Source: Alphaproteobacteria bacterium (GTDB lineage: Bacteria > Pseudomonadota > Alphaproteobacteria > Sphingomonadales > Sphingomonadaceae). Taken from it: a stretch of 16,394 bases of DNA. Both the position numbers and the translations under genes were made by a program. Position 1 is the first letter of the stretch. Each line of letters starts with the position of its first letter. Location: the NCBI GenBank assembly GCA_018830415.1, contig JAHJSJ010000036.1:1-16394 (forward strand). Direction: 5' to 3'. The notes under the pieces are model-generated. The model searched no databases. It had not been told where the DNA came from and saw nothing but the letters and a program-made list of their open reading frames with translations. Positions 7,108 to 15,072 of this stretch are shown here, in pieces.

Positions 7108-7712
7108 TGGCAACGCACCCGCCCGTAATGCAGGCAAATGAAACCACGCGGAGCAATGTGCGCGTCGGCGTGCTGGCGTTCTTGGGCGCGGTGTTCATGC
7201 TCGGCCTCGGCTATGCATCGGTGCCGCTCTATCGGCTGTTTTGTCAGGTCACCGGGTTCGGCGGCACCACGCAGGTCGCGAGTGAGGTTGAGGCTGCGCG
7301 CGCCGCTGTGAATGCGACCGGGCAGAAAATCTCGATCCGCTTCGATGCCTCCACCGCGAGCGATATGCCGTGGACGTTCCGCCCGAGCCAGGCGACCGAC
7401 ACGATCACCATTGGTGAACGCGACATCGCTACCTATGTCGCCCGCAATGAAAGTTCGCGCTCCATCACCGGGATGGCAACCTTCAATGTGACACCGGTGC
7501 AGGCGGGCCAGTATTTCAACAAGATCCAGTGCTTCTGCTTCACCGAACAAACCCTCGCGCCGGGGCAGGAAGTGATCATGCCGGTATTGTATTACGTCGA
7601 TCCGGCGATGCTGGACGATCCGAATATGCAGGGCGTTGAGCAGATCACGCTGAGCTATACTTTTCACCGCACGGATGATCCGGTAACTCCGGCGTCCGCG
7701 CGCACCAACTGA
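7107..7712 (+). CDS. ctaG: Cytochrome c oxidase assembly protein CtaG/Cox11 (copper delivery to CuB)
   Basis: Cox11-type proteins are anchored in the inner membrane and deliver copper to the CuB site of subunit I. The 201-residue product has one membrane helix (about 18-38), then GYASVPLYRLFCQVTGFGGT (35-54) with the conserved Cys46, and a periplasmic immunoglobulin-like domain with KIQCFCFTEQ (139-148), whose Cys142 and Cys144 form the copper-binding CFCF motif. The ATG at 7107 shares a base with the preceding TGA; a TTG one codon earlier is less likely. Its place inside the cox operon supports the assignment. It is a different family from the Bacillus CtaG membrane protein of the same name. 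Confidence 0.96.
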   Translation: MATHPPVMQANETTRSNVRVGVLAFLGAVFMLGLGYASVPLYRLFCQVTGFGGTTQVASEVEAARAAVNATGQKISIRFDASTASDMPWTFRPSQATDTITIGERDIATYVARNESSRSITGMATFNVTPVQAGQYFNKIQCFCFTEQTLAPGQEVIMPVLYYVDPAMLDDPNMQGVEQITLSYTFHRTDDPVTPASARTN

Positions 7713-7744
7713 ACCTTTACGCAACCCAGGGACGGGACCGACCA

Positions 7745-8614
7745 ATGGCTGGCAAGGCAAACCACGATTATCACATCCTTGAACCCGATATCTGGCCGTT
7801 GATCGGCTCGATTTCGGCGCTGACTTTCACCAGCGGCATGGTGCTCAGTTTTCACCCCGAACTGTTCGGGATGGCATCCAAAGTTGTGGTGTGGGCGGGG
7901 CTGGCAGGATTGCTCGCGACCTTCTTCATGTGGTTCCGCAACGTGGTGATCGAGGCGCAGCGCGGCGATCATACTCCGGTGGTGCAGCTCCACATGCGTT
8001 ACGGCATGATCCTGTTCATCGCGTCCGAAGTGATGTTCTTCGTCGGGTGGTTCTGGAGCTTCTTCGATTTCGCGCTGTTCCCGACCGCGCTCGAATTCGA
8101 TCACGAAACCGGTGCGACCACCAGCCTGTTCGGGCAGACGGGTGCGATTGCTGCCTTCATTCCCCACGGCATGCAGGTGCTCGATCCCTTCGCGCTGCCG
8201 CTGCTCAACACGCTGATCCTGCTGTGTTCGGGCACCACGGTTACGTGGGCGCACCATTCGCTGATCCACGGTGATCGTGAAGGGCTGAAGCAGGGCTTGT
8301 GGGCAACGATTGCGCTGGGTGTATTGTTCAGTTCGATCCAGGCCTATGAATATGGGGTCGCGCCGTTCGGCTTTGGCGGCAACACCTATTCATCGGCGTT
8401 CTATATGGCGACCGGCTTCCACGGGTTCCACGTGCTGATCGGGACGATCTTCCTCAGCGTGTGCCTGTACCGCGCCTATCTCGGCCACTTCACCCCGCGC
8501 CAGCATTTCGGTTTCGAAGCCGCTGCCTGGTATTGGCACTTTGTCGATGTGGTGTGGCTGTTCCTGTTCGTCGCCGTCTATGTGTGGGGCGGCTGGGGCG
8601 CTGAATTCCATTGA
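7745..8614 (+). CDS. coxC: Cytochrome c oxidase subunit III
   Basis: Subunit III stabilises the oxidase core and helps proton uptake by the D-channel. The 289-residue product has the seven-helix form. Recognisable parts are NHDYHILEPDIWPLIGS near the N-terminus, RYGMILFIASEVMFFVGWFW, a long segment with LLCSGTTVTWAHHSL, GFHGFHVLIGTIFLSVCL, and a C-terminal AAAWYWHFVDVVWLFLFV. It starts 32 bases after ctaG, in a spacer containing GGGACGGG. Its TGA shares its final base with the ATG of the next gene. Placing subunit III after the assembly genes rather than beside subunit I is normal in alphaproteobacteria. Confidence 0.97.
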   Translation: MAGKANHDYHILEPDIWPLIGSISALTFTSGMVLSFHPELFGMASKVVVWAGLAGLLATFFMWFRNVVIEAQRGDHTPVVQLHMRYGMILFIASEVMFFVGWFWSFFDFALFPTALEFDHETGATTSLFGQTGAIAAFIPHGMQVLDPFALPLLNTLILLCSGTTVTWAHHSLIHGDREGLKQGLWATIALGVLFSSIQAYEYGVAPFGFGGNTYSSAFYMATGFHGFHVLIGTIFLSVCLYRAYLGHFTPRQHFGFEAAAWYWHFVDVVWLFLFVAVYVWGGWGAEFH

Positions 8615-8985
8615 TGGATGCGGACGACAGTCCGACGAAAAAGAAGGGGCAGCCGGGATTATTCTCGGCTGCCCTTTCCGGTTTGTGCCCGCGCTGCGGG
8701 GCAAAGACACTGTTCGCCGCGCCCGCGCGGTTGGCGGATGAATGCGCCGGATGCGGATTGGATTTCCTGGGGCTTGAGCGCGGCGGCAGGTTTGTCGGGG
8801 TGGTGATGATGCTGCTGGCGCTGGCGCTGATCATGGCCGCGCTGGGCGTCGACGAGTGGCTGCGGCCGCCGCCGTGGGCGTCGCTGCTGTTCTGGGGGCC
8901 GGTGACGGCGGGGGCGGTGATTTTTGGCTTGCGGTTTTACAAGGCCATGTGGGTCTATCACCAATACGAGGAACGCGCAGAATGA
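8614..8985 (+). CDS. DUF983 family zinc-ribbon membrane protein
   Basis: The 123-residue product belongs to the DUF983 family, usually encoded inside alphaproteobacterial cox operons. Two Cys pairs, CPRCG (Cys25, Cys28) and CAGCG (Cys44, Cys47), form a likely zinc ribbon in the N-terminal half. GLERGGRFVG leads into two membrane helices at about 60-80 and 88-106. The ATG at 8614 overlaps the coxC stop by one base, and the TGA overlaps the SURF1 ATG as ATGA, so translation is probably coupled through the three genes. Function is not established; a role in oxidase assembly is inferred from the conserved neighbourhood only. Confidence 0.9.
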   Translation: MDADDSPTKKKGQPGLFSAALSGLCPRCGAKTLFAAPARLADECAGCGLDFLGLERGGRFVGVVMMLLALALIMAALGVDEWLRPPPWASLLFWGPVTAGAVIFGLRFYKAMWVYHQYEERAE

Positions 8986-9578
8986 CCGCCCGCCGTGTGC
9001 CGATATTCTCGACCATCGTGGTGCTGGCGGCGGTCGCCACGATGATCGGGCTGGGCGTGTGGCAGCTGGGGCGCAAGGCTGAGAAAGAGACGCTGATCGC
9101 CCAGTATCAGGCGGCTGTCAGCAATGATGAGCCTGTCACCTTTCCCGTCGCGGGGGCCGAGATCGATGCCGTGCTGTATCGGCGCAGTGCCATCAATTGC
9201 CTGTTCACGGTGGGCGATTGGCGTTCGATTTCCGGACGCAGCCTGACCGGACGTAGCGGTTTTGTGCATATCATTGGATGCGGAACGACCACGGCCACGA
9301 CCGAAACTGACGAGATTGCCTATGTGCAGGCGGGATGGTCTGCCGACAAGATGCCGCCCAACTGGGACGGCGGCGAAGTCAGTGGGCGGATCACTCCCAA
9401 CCGGGAAGGTGCGGTGCGCCTTGTGGCCGACCCGCCAGTAGGCGGACTCGCAGCGAATGCCGCTCCCGATCCCGCTGACCTGCCCAACAACCACCTCGCC
9501 TATGCCGGGCAGTGGTTCTTCTTCGCGCTGACCGCGCTGGTCATCTACGTGCTGGCATTGCGCCGCCGTCGCCGCTAG
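8982..9578 (+). CDS. SURF1 family cytochrome oxidase biogenesis protein
   Basis: SURF1 proteins (Shy1 in yeast) help insert heme a into subunit I. The 198-residue product, shorter than many relatives, has the family layout: an N-terminal membrane helix (6-25) ending in GLGVWQLGRKAEKETLI, a periplasmic domain, and a C-terminal helix (about 172-192) preceded by NNHLAYAGQWFFFALTAL, the most typical stretch of the family. It closes with a basic tail, RRRRR. I chose the ATG at 8982, overlapping the DUF983 stop, although the frame is open further upstream, because this start gives the expected short N-terminus. It is the last cox gene of the operon. Confidence 0.93.
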   Translation: MTARRVPIFSTIVVLAAVATMIGLGVWQLGRKAEKETLIAQYQAAVSNDEPVTFPVAGAEIDAVLYRRSAINCLFTVGDWRSISGRSLTGRSGFVHIIGCGTTTATTETDEIAYVQAGWSADKMPPNWDGGEVSGRITPNREGAVRLVADPPVGGLAANAAPDPADLPNNHLAYAGQWFFFALTALVIYVLALRRRRR

Positions 9579-9590
9579 GCGCTCATCCCC

Positions 9591-11005
9591 ATGCAATACG
9601 TATCGACACGCGGCAGCGCACCGGCGCTTGATTTCGAAGGGGTGACGCTGGCCGGCCTCGCCAGCGATGGCGGCCTCTATCTGCCCGCCGAATGGCCGCG
9701 GTTCAGCGCAGCCGAGATCCGCGATATGCGCGGGCTCGCCTATCCCGATCTGGCCGCGCGGATCATGGTGCCGTTCGTCACCCCCAGCCTTTCCGAGGAC
9801 GAACTGCTCAGCCTGTGCCACGCGGTCTATGGCGATTTCGGCCATGCCGCCGTTACCCCGCTGGTGCAGCTGGATCAGCAGCACTGGCTGCTCGAACTGT
9901 TCCACGGCCCGACGCTGGCGTTCAAGGACGTGGCGCTGCAACTGCTCGGACGGCTGTTCGAAACTTTCCTTGAGCGGCGGGGTGAGCGCATCACCATCGT
10001 CGGCGCGACCAGCGGTGATACCGGATCGGCGGCTATCCAGGCGGTGGCGGGGCTTGATCGGGTGGAAATCTTCATGCTCCACCCCAAGGGCCGGGTGAGC
10101 GATGTCCAGCGCCGCCAGATGACCACGGTGCGCGCGCCCAATGTCCACAACCTCGCGATCGAAGGCAGCTTTGACGACGCGCAGGCGCATGTGAAGCGGA
10201 TGTTCAACGATGGCGATGTGACCACGACGCTCAACCTCGGCGCGGTCAATTCGATCAACTGGGCGCGGCTGATGGCGCAGGTGGTCTATTACTTCGCATC
10301 CGCGCTGCAACTGGGCGCGCCCGACCGGACGGTGGCCTACAGCGTGCCGACGGGCAATTTCGGTGATGTCTTTGCCGGTTATGTCGCCGAAAAGATGGGC
10401 CTGCCGATTGAACGGCTGATCGTCGCCACCAACATCAACGACATTCTCCACCGCGCCTTGACCAGCGGCGATTATTCGGCGGGCGGGGTCACGCCGACGA
10501 TCACCCCGTCGATGGATATTCAGGTCTCGTCGAACTTTGAACGGCTGCTGTTTGATGCCGGAGGCCGCGACGGCGCGGCGCTGGCGGCGCAGATGCGCGG
10601 GTTTGAAGCGTCAAAGGCGATGCAGCTCACCAACGCGCAGGCGCAAAGCGCGGCGGCGCTGTTCACCAGCGCGCGCGCCGATCAGGTCGAAACCGCGCGG
10701 GCGCTGCAATGGGCGTTCCGCCACGCCGGGCAGATGATCGATCCGCATACCGGGGTCGGGCTGCACTGCGCGCGGGCGGTGGCCGATGCCGGGGTAGTGC
10801 CCGCTGGCGTGCCGCTGGTGACGCTGGCGACGGCGCATCCGGCCAAGTTCCCCGACGCGGTGGAACGCGCCATCGGCGTGCGCCCGTCGCTGCCTGCACG
10901 GGTGGGCGACCTGTTCGGGCGGGCGGAAAGCTTCACCGAACTGGCAGGCGATTATGCCACCACCCGCGATTATGTGCTGGAGAACGCTGCGGGATCGCAG
11001 GCGTA

Positions 11006-11006
<1 letters not shown>
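9591..11006 (+). CDS. thrC: Threonine synthase
   Basis: ThrC is a PLP enzyme that turns O-phosphohomoserine into threonine. The 471-residue product is of the long, bacterial/yeast type. It opens MQYVSTRGSAPALDFEGVTL, has ASDGGLYLP (24-32), and carries the PLP lysine in FHGPTLAFKDVALQLLG (Lys112). The phosphate-binding loop GATSGDTGSAA and NLGAVNSINWARLMAQ are also typical. It begins 12 bases after SURF1 and its TAA shares a base with the next ATG, so it is probably read from the cox operon transcript. thrC directly behind SURF1 is a frequent order in Sphingomonadales. It has no metabolic link to the oxidase that I can see. Confidence 0.97.
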
Positions 11007-11953
<947 letters not shown>

Positions 11954-11965
11954 AGGCGGCGCACC

Positions 11966-12352
11966 ATGACCGATTCGCTCACTCTCGAAGTCGCTGACCT
12001 TGAAACCGATGTCCTCACCGGCATCTATTCCGAGGAAACCGGCAAGCCGCAGCCGCTGAGGATTACCGTCACGGCGCGATACGCAGTGGCGGATCGCTAC
12101 GATCCTGACACCCCGCTCGATGCATCCAAGAATTACATGGATCTGAAATTCGCCGCCACCGGCGGTCTGCCGCAGGGCGTCCATTTCAAGCTGATCGAGG
12201 CGGTTGCCGACCACATCTGCGCCACGCTGTTCGTGCAGGATACGCGGGTTGAGGCGGTGACGGTCAAGATCGTGAAGCTCGCGATTGCGGAGGCGAACGA
12301 GAAGATCGGTATCACCCTCCACCGCGAACGCCCCACTGGCCCGGCGGTGTAA
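11966..12352 (+). CDS. folB: Dihydroneopterin aldolase family protein
   Basis: FolB converts 7,8-dihydroneopterin to 6-hydroxymethyl-dihydropterin and glycolaldehyde in folate synthesis. The 128-residue product follows the family plan: an N-terminal strand with LETDVLTGIYSEETGKPQPL (12-31) holding Glu23/Glu24, KNYMDLKFA (55-63) with the pterin-stacking Tyr57, HFKLIEAVADHICATLF (73-89) with the pterin-anchoring Glu78, and VKIVKLAIAEA (100-110) with the catalytic-type Lys104. The usual Lys-Pro after the strand is Lys-Leu here, a small departure. The start follows AAAGGCGG by 8 bases. An epimerase or FolX-like role cannot be excluded from sequence alone. Confidence 0.85.
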   Translation: MTDSLTLEVADLETDVLTGIYSEETGKPQPLRITVTARYAVADRYDPDTPLDASKNYMDLKFAATGGLPQGVHFKLIEAVADHICATLFVQDTRVEAVTVKIVKLAIAEANEKIGITLHRERPTGPAV

Positions 12353-12356
12353 GGCA

Positions 12357-12674
12357 ATGATGCGGCAGATCGTGGTTGGCCTGCTGCCCGATGCTGCGCT
12401 GGATGCGGCAGGCGCGTTCATGGCGTTCCACCTCGAACCTGCGCGTGCTTTGTTGAACCAGCCCGATTGCACCGCGCTGGCGATCATCCTGCCGCTCGCC
12501 GGCCACGATCATCGCGATTGGCGGCTGGCGCTGGCGCGCGATCTGGCGCGTGAGGCCGCGCCCCGGCGGGTCAATGTGGTGGCCGGGTCGCCCGGCGAAG
12601 CTCTCGATCAGACGCTGCGCTTTTTGGCAGATGCGCCCGGCGTGACGGGGCAGTATATGGTGTGCCATGATTGA
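12357..12674 (+). CDS. Short protein resembling the C-terminal half of an SDR enzyme
   Basis: The 105-residue product starts at an ATG 5 bases after folB and overlaps moaA by 8 bases. Its second half, LARDLAREAAPRRVNVVAGS (59-78), then FLADAPGVTGQYMV (89-102), closely follows the last third of short-chain dehydrogenases (typically ALA-E-AP-IRVN-V-PG ... FL-S-VTGQ). The nucleotide-binding TGxxxGxG, the catalytic YxxxK and the final GG are absent. In this group of bacteria an SDR-type pteridine reductase often neighbours folB. The protein may therefore be a shrunken relative with another use, or a decayed copy kept for translational coupling. No stop or frameshift interrupts it. Function unknown. 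Confidence 0.7.
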   Translation: MMRQIVVGLLPDAALDAAGAFMAFHLEPARALLNQPDCTALAIILPLAGHDHRDWRLALARDLAREAAPRRVNVVAGSPGEALDQTLRFLADAPGVTGQYMVCHD

Positions 12675-13707
12675 CAGCCTGCAATCCGCTCTGCTGCGCG
12701 ACCACGACGGGGCAAAGCCGCTGGTCGACCGCTTTCAGCGCCGGATCACCTATCTGCGGCTGTCGGTGACTGACCGCTGCGACCTGCGCTGTTCCTATTG
12801 CATGCCCGAGCGCATGACCTTCCTGCCCAAAGCCGATGTGCTGACGCTGGAGGAACTCTACGACCTCGCCACCGGCTTCATCGCGCGCGGGGTGAGCAAG
12901 ATCCGCATCACCGGCGGCGAACCGCTGGTGCGGCGTGACATCATCGATCTGTTCACCGCGCTGGGGCGGAGTTTGGGGTATGGTCTGGACGAATTGACGC
13001 TGACCACCAACGGCACCCAATTGGCACAACACGCCGATGCGCTGGCTAAGGCCGGGGTGCGGCGGGTCAATGTCTCGCTCGATACGCTCGACCGGGCGAA
13101 GTTTGCCGCGCTGACCCGGCGCGACGCGCTGCCGCAGGTGCTCGAAGGGATCGCGGCGGCAAGGGCGGCGGGGCTGAAGGTCAAGCTGAACGCCGTGGCG
13201 CTGAAGGGCGTCAACGAACACGAACTGCCCGATCTGATCGGCTGGGCGCATGGGCAAGGCCACGATATCACCCTGATCGAAGTGATGCCGCTGGGTGATG
13301 TCGAGGGGGAACGGCTCGACCAATATCTGCGGCTGGATGATGTGCGCGCGCGGTTGGAGCAGCGCTGGACGCTGACCGAAAGCCAATATGCCACCGGCGG
13401 CCCGGCGCGCTATGTCGATGTGGCGGAGACCGGCGGCAGGCTCGGCTTCATCACCCCGCACACCAGCAATTTCTGCGCAGGGTGCAATCGGCTGCGGGTG
13501 ACGGCGACCGGGCAGCTTTACCCCTGCCTTGGCGGGGGCGAGCAGGTTGATCTGCGCGCGGCATTGCGGTCCGGCGATCCGCAAGCGAACCTCACCGCCG
13601 CACTTGACGAAGCGCTCAGGATCAAGCCTGAAAGGCACCATTTCCGCATGGATCAACGCGGGGCCGATCCGGCGCTGCCGCGCCATATGTCGATGACGGG
13701 GGGGTAA
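12667..13707 (+). CDS. moaA: GTP 3',8-cyclase (molybdenum cofactor biosynthesis protein A)
   Basis: MoaA is a radical-SAM enzyme that turns GTP into 3',8-cyclo-GTP, the first step of molybdopterin synthesis. The 346-residue product has the SAM-cluster motif CDLRCSYC (Cys38, Cys42, Cys45), the GGEP motif (83-86), and the C-terminal second-cluster cysteines in FCAGCNRLRVTATGQLYPC (Cys270, Cys273, Cys287). It ends with the required double glycine, SMTGG (345-346). The ATG overlaps the previous gene by 8 bases. The partner MoaC is not in the window; moaD and moaE follow after an 86-bp palindrome. All key residues are present, so the enzyme should be active. Confidence 0.97.
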   Translation: MIDSLQSALLRDHDGAKPLVDRFQRRITYLRLSVTDRCDLRCSYCMPERMTFLPKADVLTLEELYDLATGFIARGVSKIRITGGEPLVRRDIIDLFTALGRSLGYGLDELTLTTNGTQLAQHADALAKAGVRRVNVSLDTLDRAKFAALTRRDALPQVLEGIAAARAAGLKVKLNAVALKGVNEHELPDLIGWAHGQGHDITLIEVMPLGDVEGERLDQYLRLDDVRARLEQRWTLTESQYATGGPARYVDVAETGGRLGFITPHTSNFCAGCNRLRVTATGQLYPCLGGGEQVDLRAALRSGDPQANLTAALDEALRIKPERHHFRMDQRGADPALPRHMSMTGG

Positions 13708-13717
13708 GGGGCGTGGT

Positions 13718-13803
13718 CGTCATTGCGAGCGTAGCGCAGCAATCCAGAGCGGAACGCGAGGCACTCTGGATTGCCACGGAGCCTGCGGCTCCTCGCAATG
13801 ACG
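13718..13803. repeat. 86-bp nested palindromic element between moaA and moaD
   Basis: Outer arms CGTCATTGCGAG (13718-13729) and CTCGCAATGACG (13792-13803) are perfect 12-base inverted repeats. Inner arms GCAATCCAGAG (13739-13749) and CTCTGGATTGC (13764-13774) are perfect 11-base ones. GGAGCC/GGCTCC (13777-13791) adds a third small hairpin in one side. The arm sequences resemble a palindromic repeat I recall as scattered between genes in many bacteria. It fills almost all of the moaA-moaD gap and ends exactly where the moaD ribosome binding site begins. It looks like an inserted dispersed repeat that the operon tolerates. Confidence 0.8.
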
Positions 13804-13816
13804 GGTGGAGTGTGAA

Positions 13817-14056
13817 TTGATTACAGTGGTTCTCCTCGGCAAGCTGGCCGATATTGGCGGTGCGCCGACGCTGACGCTGCCCGCGCCGCTTAACTGGGAC
13901 GGGGTGATGGCCGCTTTGCCGCCCGCGCTGGCCCAAGCGGCGGACGATCCGCGCAACCGCGTGGCGGTGAACGGCGCGCTGCTGGCTGAGAAGGCGGCCT
14001 TGCAGGCGGATTCGGGCGATGAAATCGCGCTGCTGCCGCCGGTATCGGGCGGCTGA
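13817..14056 (+). CDS. moaD: Molybdopterin synthase small subunit
   Basis: MoaD is a ubiquitin-like sulfur carrier; its C-terminal thiocarboxylate supplies the dithiolene sulfurs of molybdopterin. The 79-residue product starts ITVVLLGKLADIGG after the first residue and ends LLPPVSGG, the double glycine that is adenylated and sulfurated. I chose TTG at 13817 because GGTGGAG (13804-13810) lies 6 bases upstream and the start gives normal family length; a GTG at 13805 inside that site would add four residues. It is four bases from moaE. The start region abuts the palindromic element, so folding of that element could affect translation. Confidence 0.9.
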   Translation: MITVVLLGKLADIGGAPTLTLPAPLNWDGVMAALPPALAQAADDPRNRVAVNGALLAEKAALQADSGDEIALLPPVSGG

Positions 14057-14060
14057 TCCG

Positions 14061-14501
14061 ATGCGCGACATTCGCTTGCTCACGCAAACTTTCTTCCCCG
14101 GTGCGCTGATTGGGCCGTTCACGCAGGCCAATCCAGGGCTGGGTGGGGTGTGCACCTTCGTGGGCGAGGTGCGGCCCGACAGCGAAGTCGAGGCGCTCGA
14201 ACTCAGCCATTACGAACCGCTGACCCTGCCGGGGATGCACGCGCTGGCAGACCGGGCGTTTGACCGCTTCACCTTGATGGGCCTGCTGATGGTGCACCGC
14301 GTCGGCGTGCTTCATCCGGGCGAGCCGATTGTCTGCGTTTCGGCCGCCGCGCGCCACCGCCGCGATGCGATTGATGCGGTCGATTTCTGCATGGATCACC
14401 TCAAAAGCGCCGCGTGGTTCTGGAAGCGTGAGAAGCGCGCTGATGGCTGGCACTGGATCGAACCGCGCGCGGATGACACCCGCGATCTGGCGCGCTGGTG
14501 A
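14061..14501 (+). CDS. moaE: Molybdopterin synthase catalytic subunit
   Basis: MoaE binds precursor Z (cyclic pyranopterin monophosphate) and, with thiocarboxylated MoaD, forms the dithiolene. The 146-residue product has GGVCTFVGEVRPD (28-40), ELSHYEPL (47-54), HRVGVLHPGEPIVCVSAAAR (79-98), and the basic active-site segment DHLKSAAWFWKREK (112-125). Lys115 and Lys122 match the two conserved lysines, and HRR (99-101) the substrate-binding arginine region. The usual proline of the LKxxxPFWK motif is Trp here. The ATG at 14061 is four bases after moaD. Frame is open somewhat upstream, but that would overlap moaD heavily. The stop is 6 bases before an FNR-type site. Confidence 0.94.
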   Translation: MRDIRLLTQTFFPGALIGPFTQANPGLGGVCTFVGEVRPDSEVEALELSHYEPLTLPGMHALADRAFDRFTLMGLLMVHRVGVLHPGEPIVCVSAAARHRRDAIDAVDFCMDHLKSAAWFWKREKRADGWHWIEPRADDTRDLARW

Positions 14502-14507
14502 TGGCGG

Positions 14508-14550
14508 TTTGATTCGGGTCAAAGCAGGCGCACTCGCCGCCCGGTAATCT
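14508..14550 (+). promoter_or_regulatory. FNR-type operator and promoter for the downstream membrane protein gene
   Basis: TTGATTCGGGTCAA (14509-14522) differs at one base from the FNR consensus TTGAT-N4-ATCAA; with the flanks it reads TTTGA-N6-TCAAA (14508-14523). Its centre is 14515.5. TAATCT (14545-14550) lies where a -10 box should be if FNR binds at -41.5, the class II activator position, giving a start of transcription near 14557. GGTAAT (14543-14548) is an alternative -10. No good -35 box is present, as expected of an activator-dependent promoter. An FNR-type gene lies nearby at 15063-15752. Confidence 0.65.
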
Positions 14551-14577
14551 TCCTTCCAACAACAAGGAGGATCACGC

Positions 14578-15015
14578 ATGAGCCACATCGTCCATGATCG
14601 TATCGCGCGCGGTGATGCCCGCGTTGTGGAGCAGCCCGCTGGAGCCAATCCGCGCCATCAGGTTGAGGTTGACCGCAATTTCGGACTGCCTTCCGCGCTC
14701 TATATTGCGACGATTGCCTGCTATTTCGGGTTTCTGGTGATTGTCGGCACGGCGTTTGCCAATCCGGTGCTGGTGATCCCGATGGCGATTATCGTGGTTC
14801 TGATTGTCGCGGCTTTTGGAGTCCCAGCGGTGTGGACGCGGCTGCGCGATAATTCGTCAGCGCCGCAGACTCTGGGCGAATTCGAAACGCGCGGGATCAT
14901 GACCAATACCGGACGGCTGCGTCCCCGCGATGCGGCCATTCAGGTGCTGATCCTGCCGGTGCTGCTGGTGGTCTGGGGGCTGGCCGTGGCGGTGGTCGCC
15001 GCGATCGTCACCTGA
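14578..15015 (+). CDS. Membrane protein of unknown function, likely FNR-controlled
   Basis: I do not recognise this 145-residue protein. A polar N-terminal stretch (1-35, HDRIARGDARVVEQP and on) is followed by two close membrane helices (about 39-60 and 62-82), a polar middle (TRLRDNSSAPQTLGEFETRG) and a third helix (about 121-143). The ATG is preceded by a strong Shine-Dalgarno sequence, AAGGAGG (14564-14570), at 7-base spacing, the best in the window. It stands alone, with an FNR-type promoter before it and a convergent terminator behind it. Expression under low oxygen is an inference. There are no Cys or His clusters that would mark a redox cofactor. Confidence 0.8.
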   Translation: MSHIVHDRIARGDARVVEQPAGANPRHQVEVDRNFGLPSALYIATIACYFGFLVIVGTAFANPVLVIPMAIIVVLIVAAFGVPAVWTRLRDNSSAPQTLGEFETRGIMTNTGRLRPRDAAIQVLILPVLLVVWGLAVAVVAAIVT

Positions 15016-15044
15016 GGCGCCGGGCCAACAATTTCTCCCCGACT

Positions 15045-15072
15045 GGGGCGGTGAGTTTCGGCTTACCGCCCC
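15045..15072. terminator. Probable bidirectional terminator hairpin between convergent genes
   Basis: GGGGCGGTGAG (15045-15055) pairs with CTTACCGCCCC (15062-15072) over 11 positions with one G-T pair, leaving the six-base loop TTTCGG. It lies between the stop of the membrane protein gene (15015) and the end of the minus-strand FNR gene, whose TAA (15063-15065) is inside the stem. No clear T-tract follows on either side, so efficiency is uncertain. Confidence 0.55.

Noticed and set aside
8958..10451. A 497-codon open frame on the minus strand.
   Set aside because: It is antisense to SURF1 and thrC, both with clear family motifs, and encodes no recognisable protein.
14549..14570. CTTCCTT can pair with AAGGAGG, hiding the ribosome site of the 14578 gene, like an RNA thermometer.
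   Set aside because: The predicted transcription start near 14557 leaves the first arm outside the mRNA, and the stem is short with a wobble pair.
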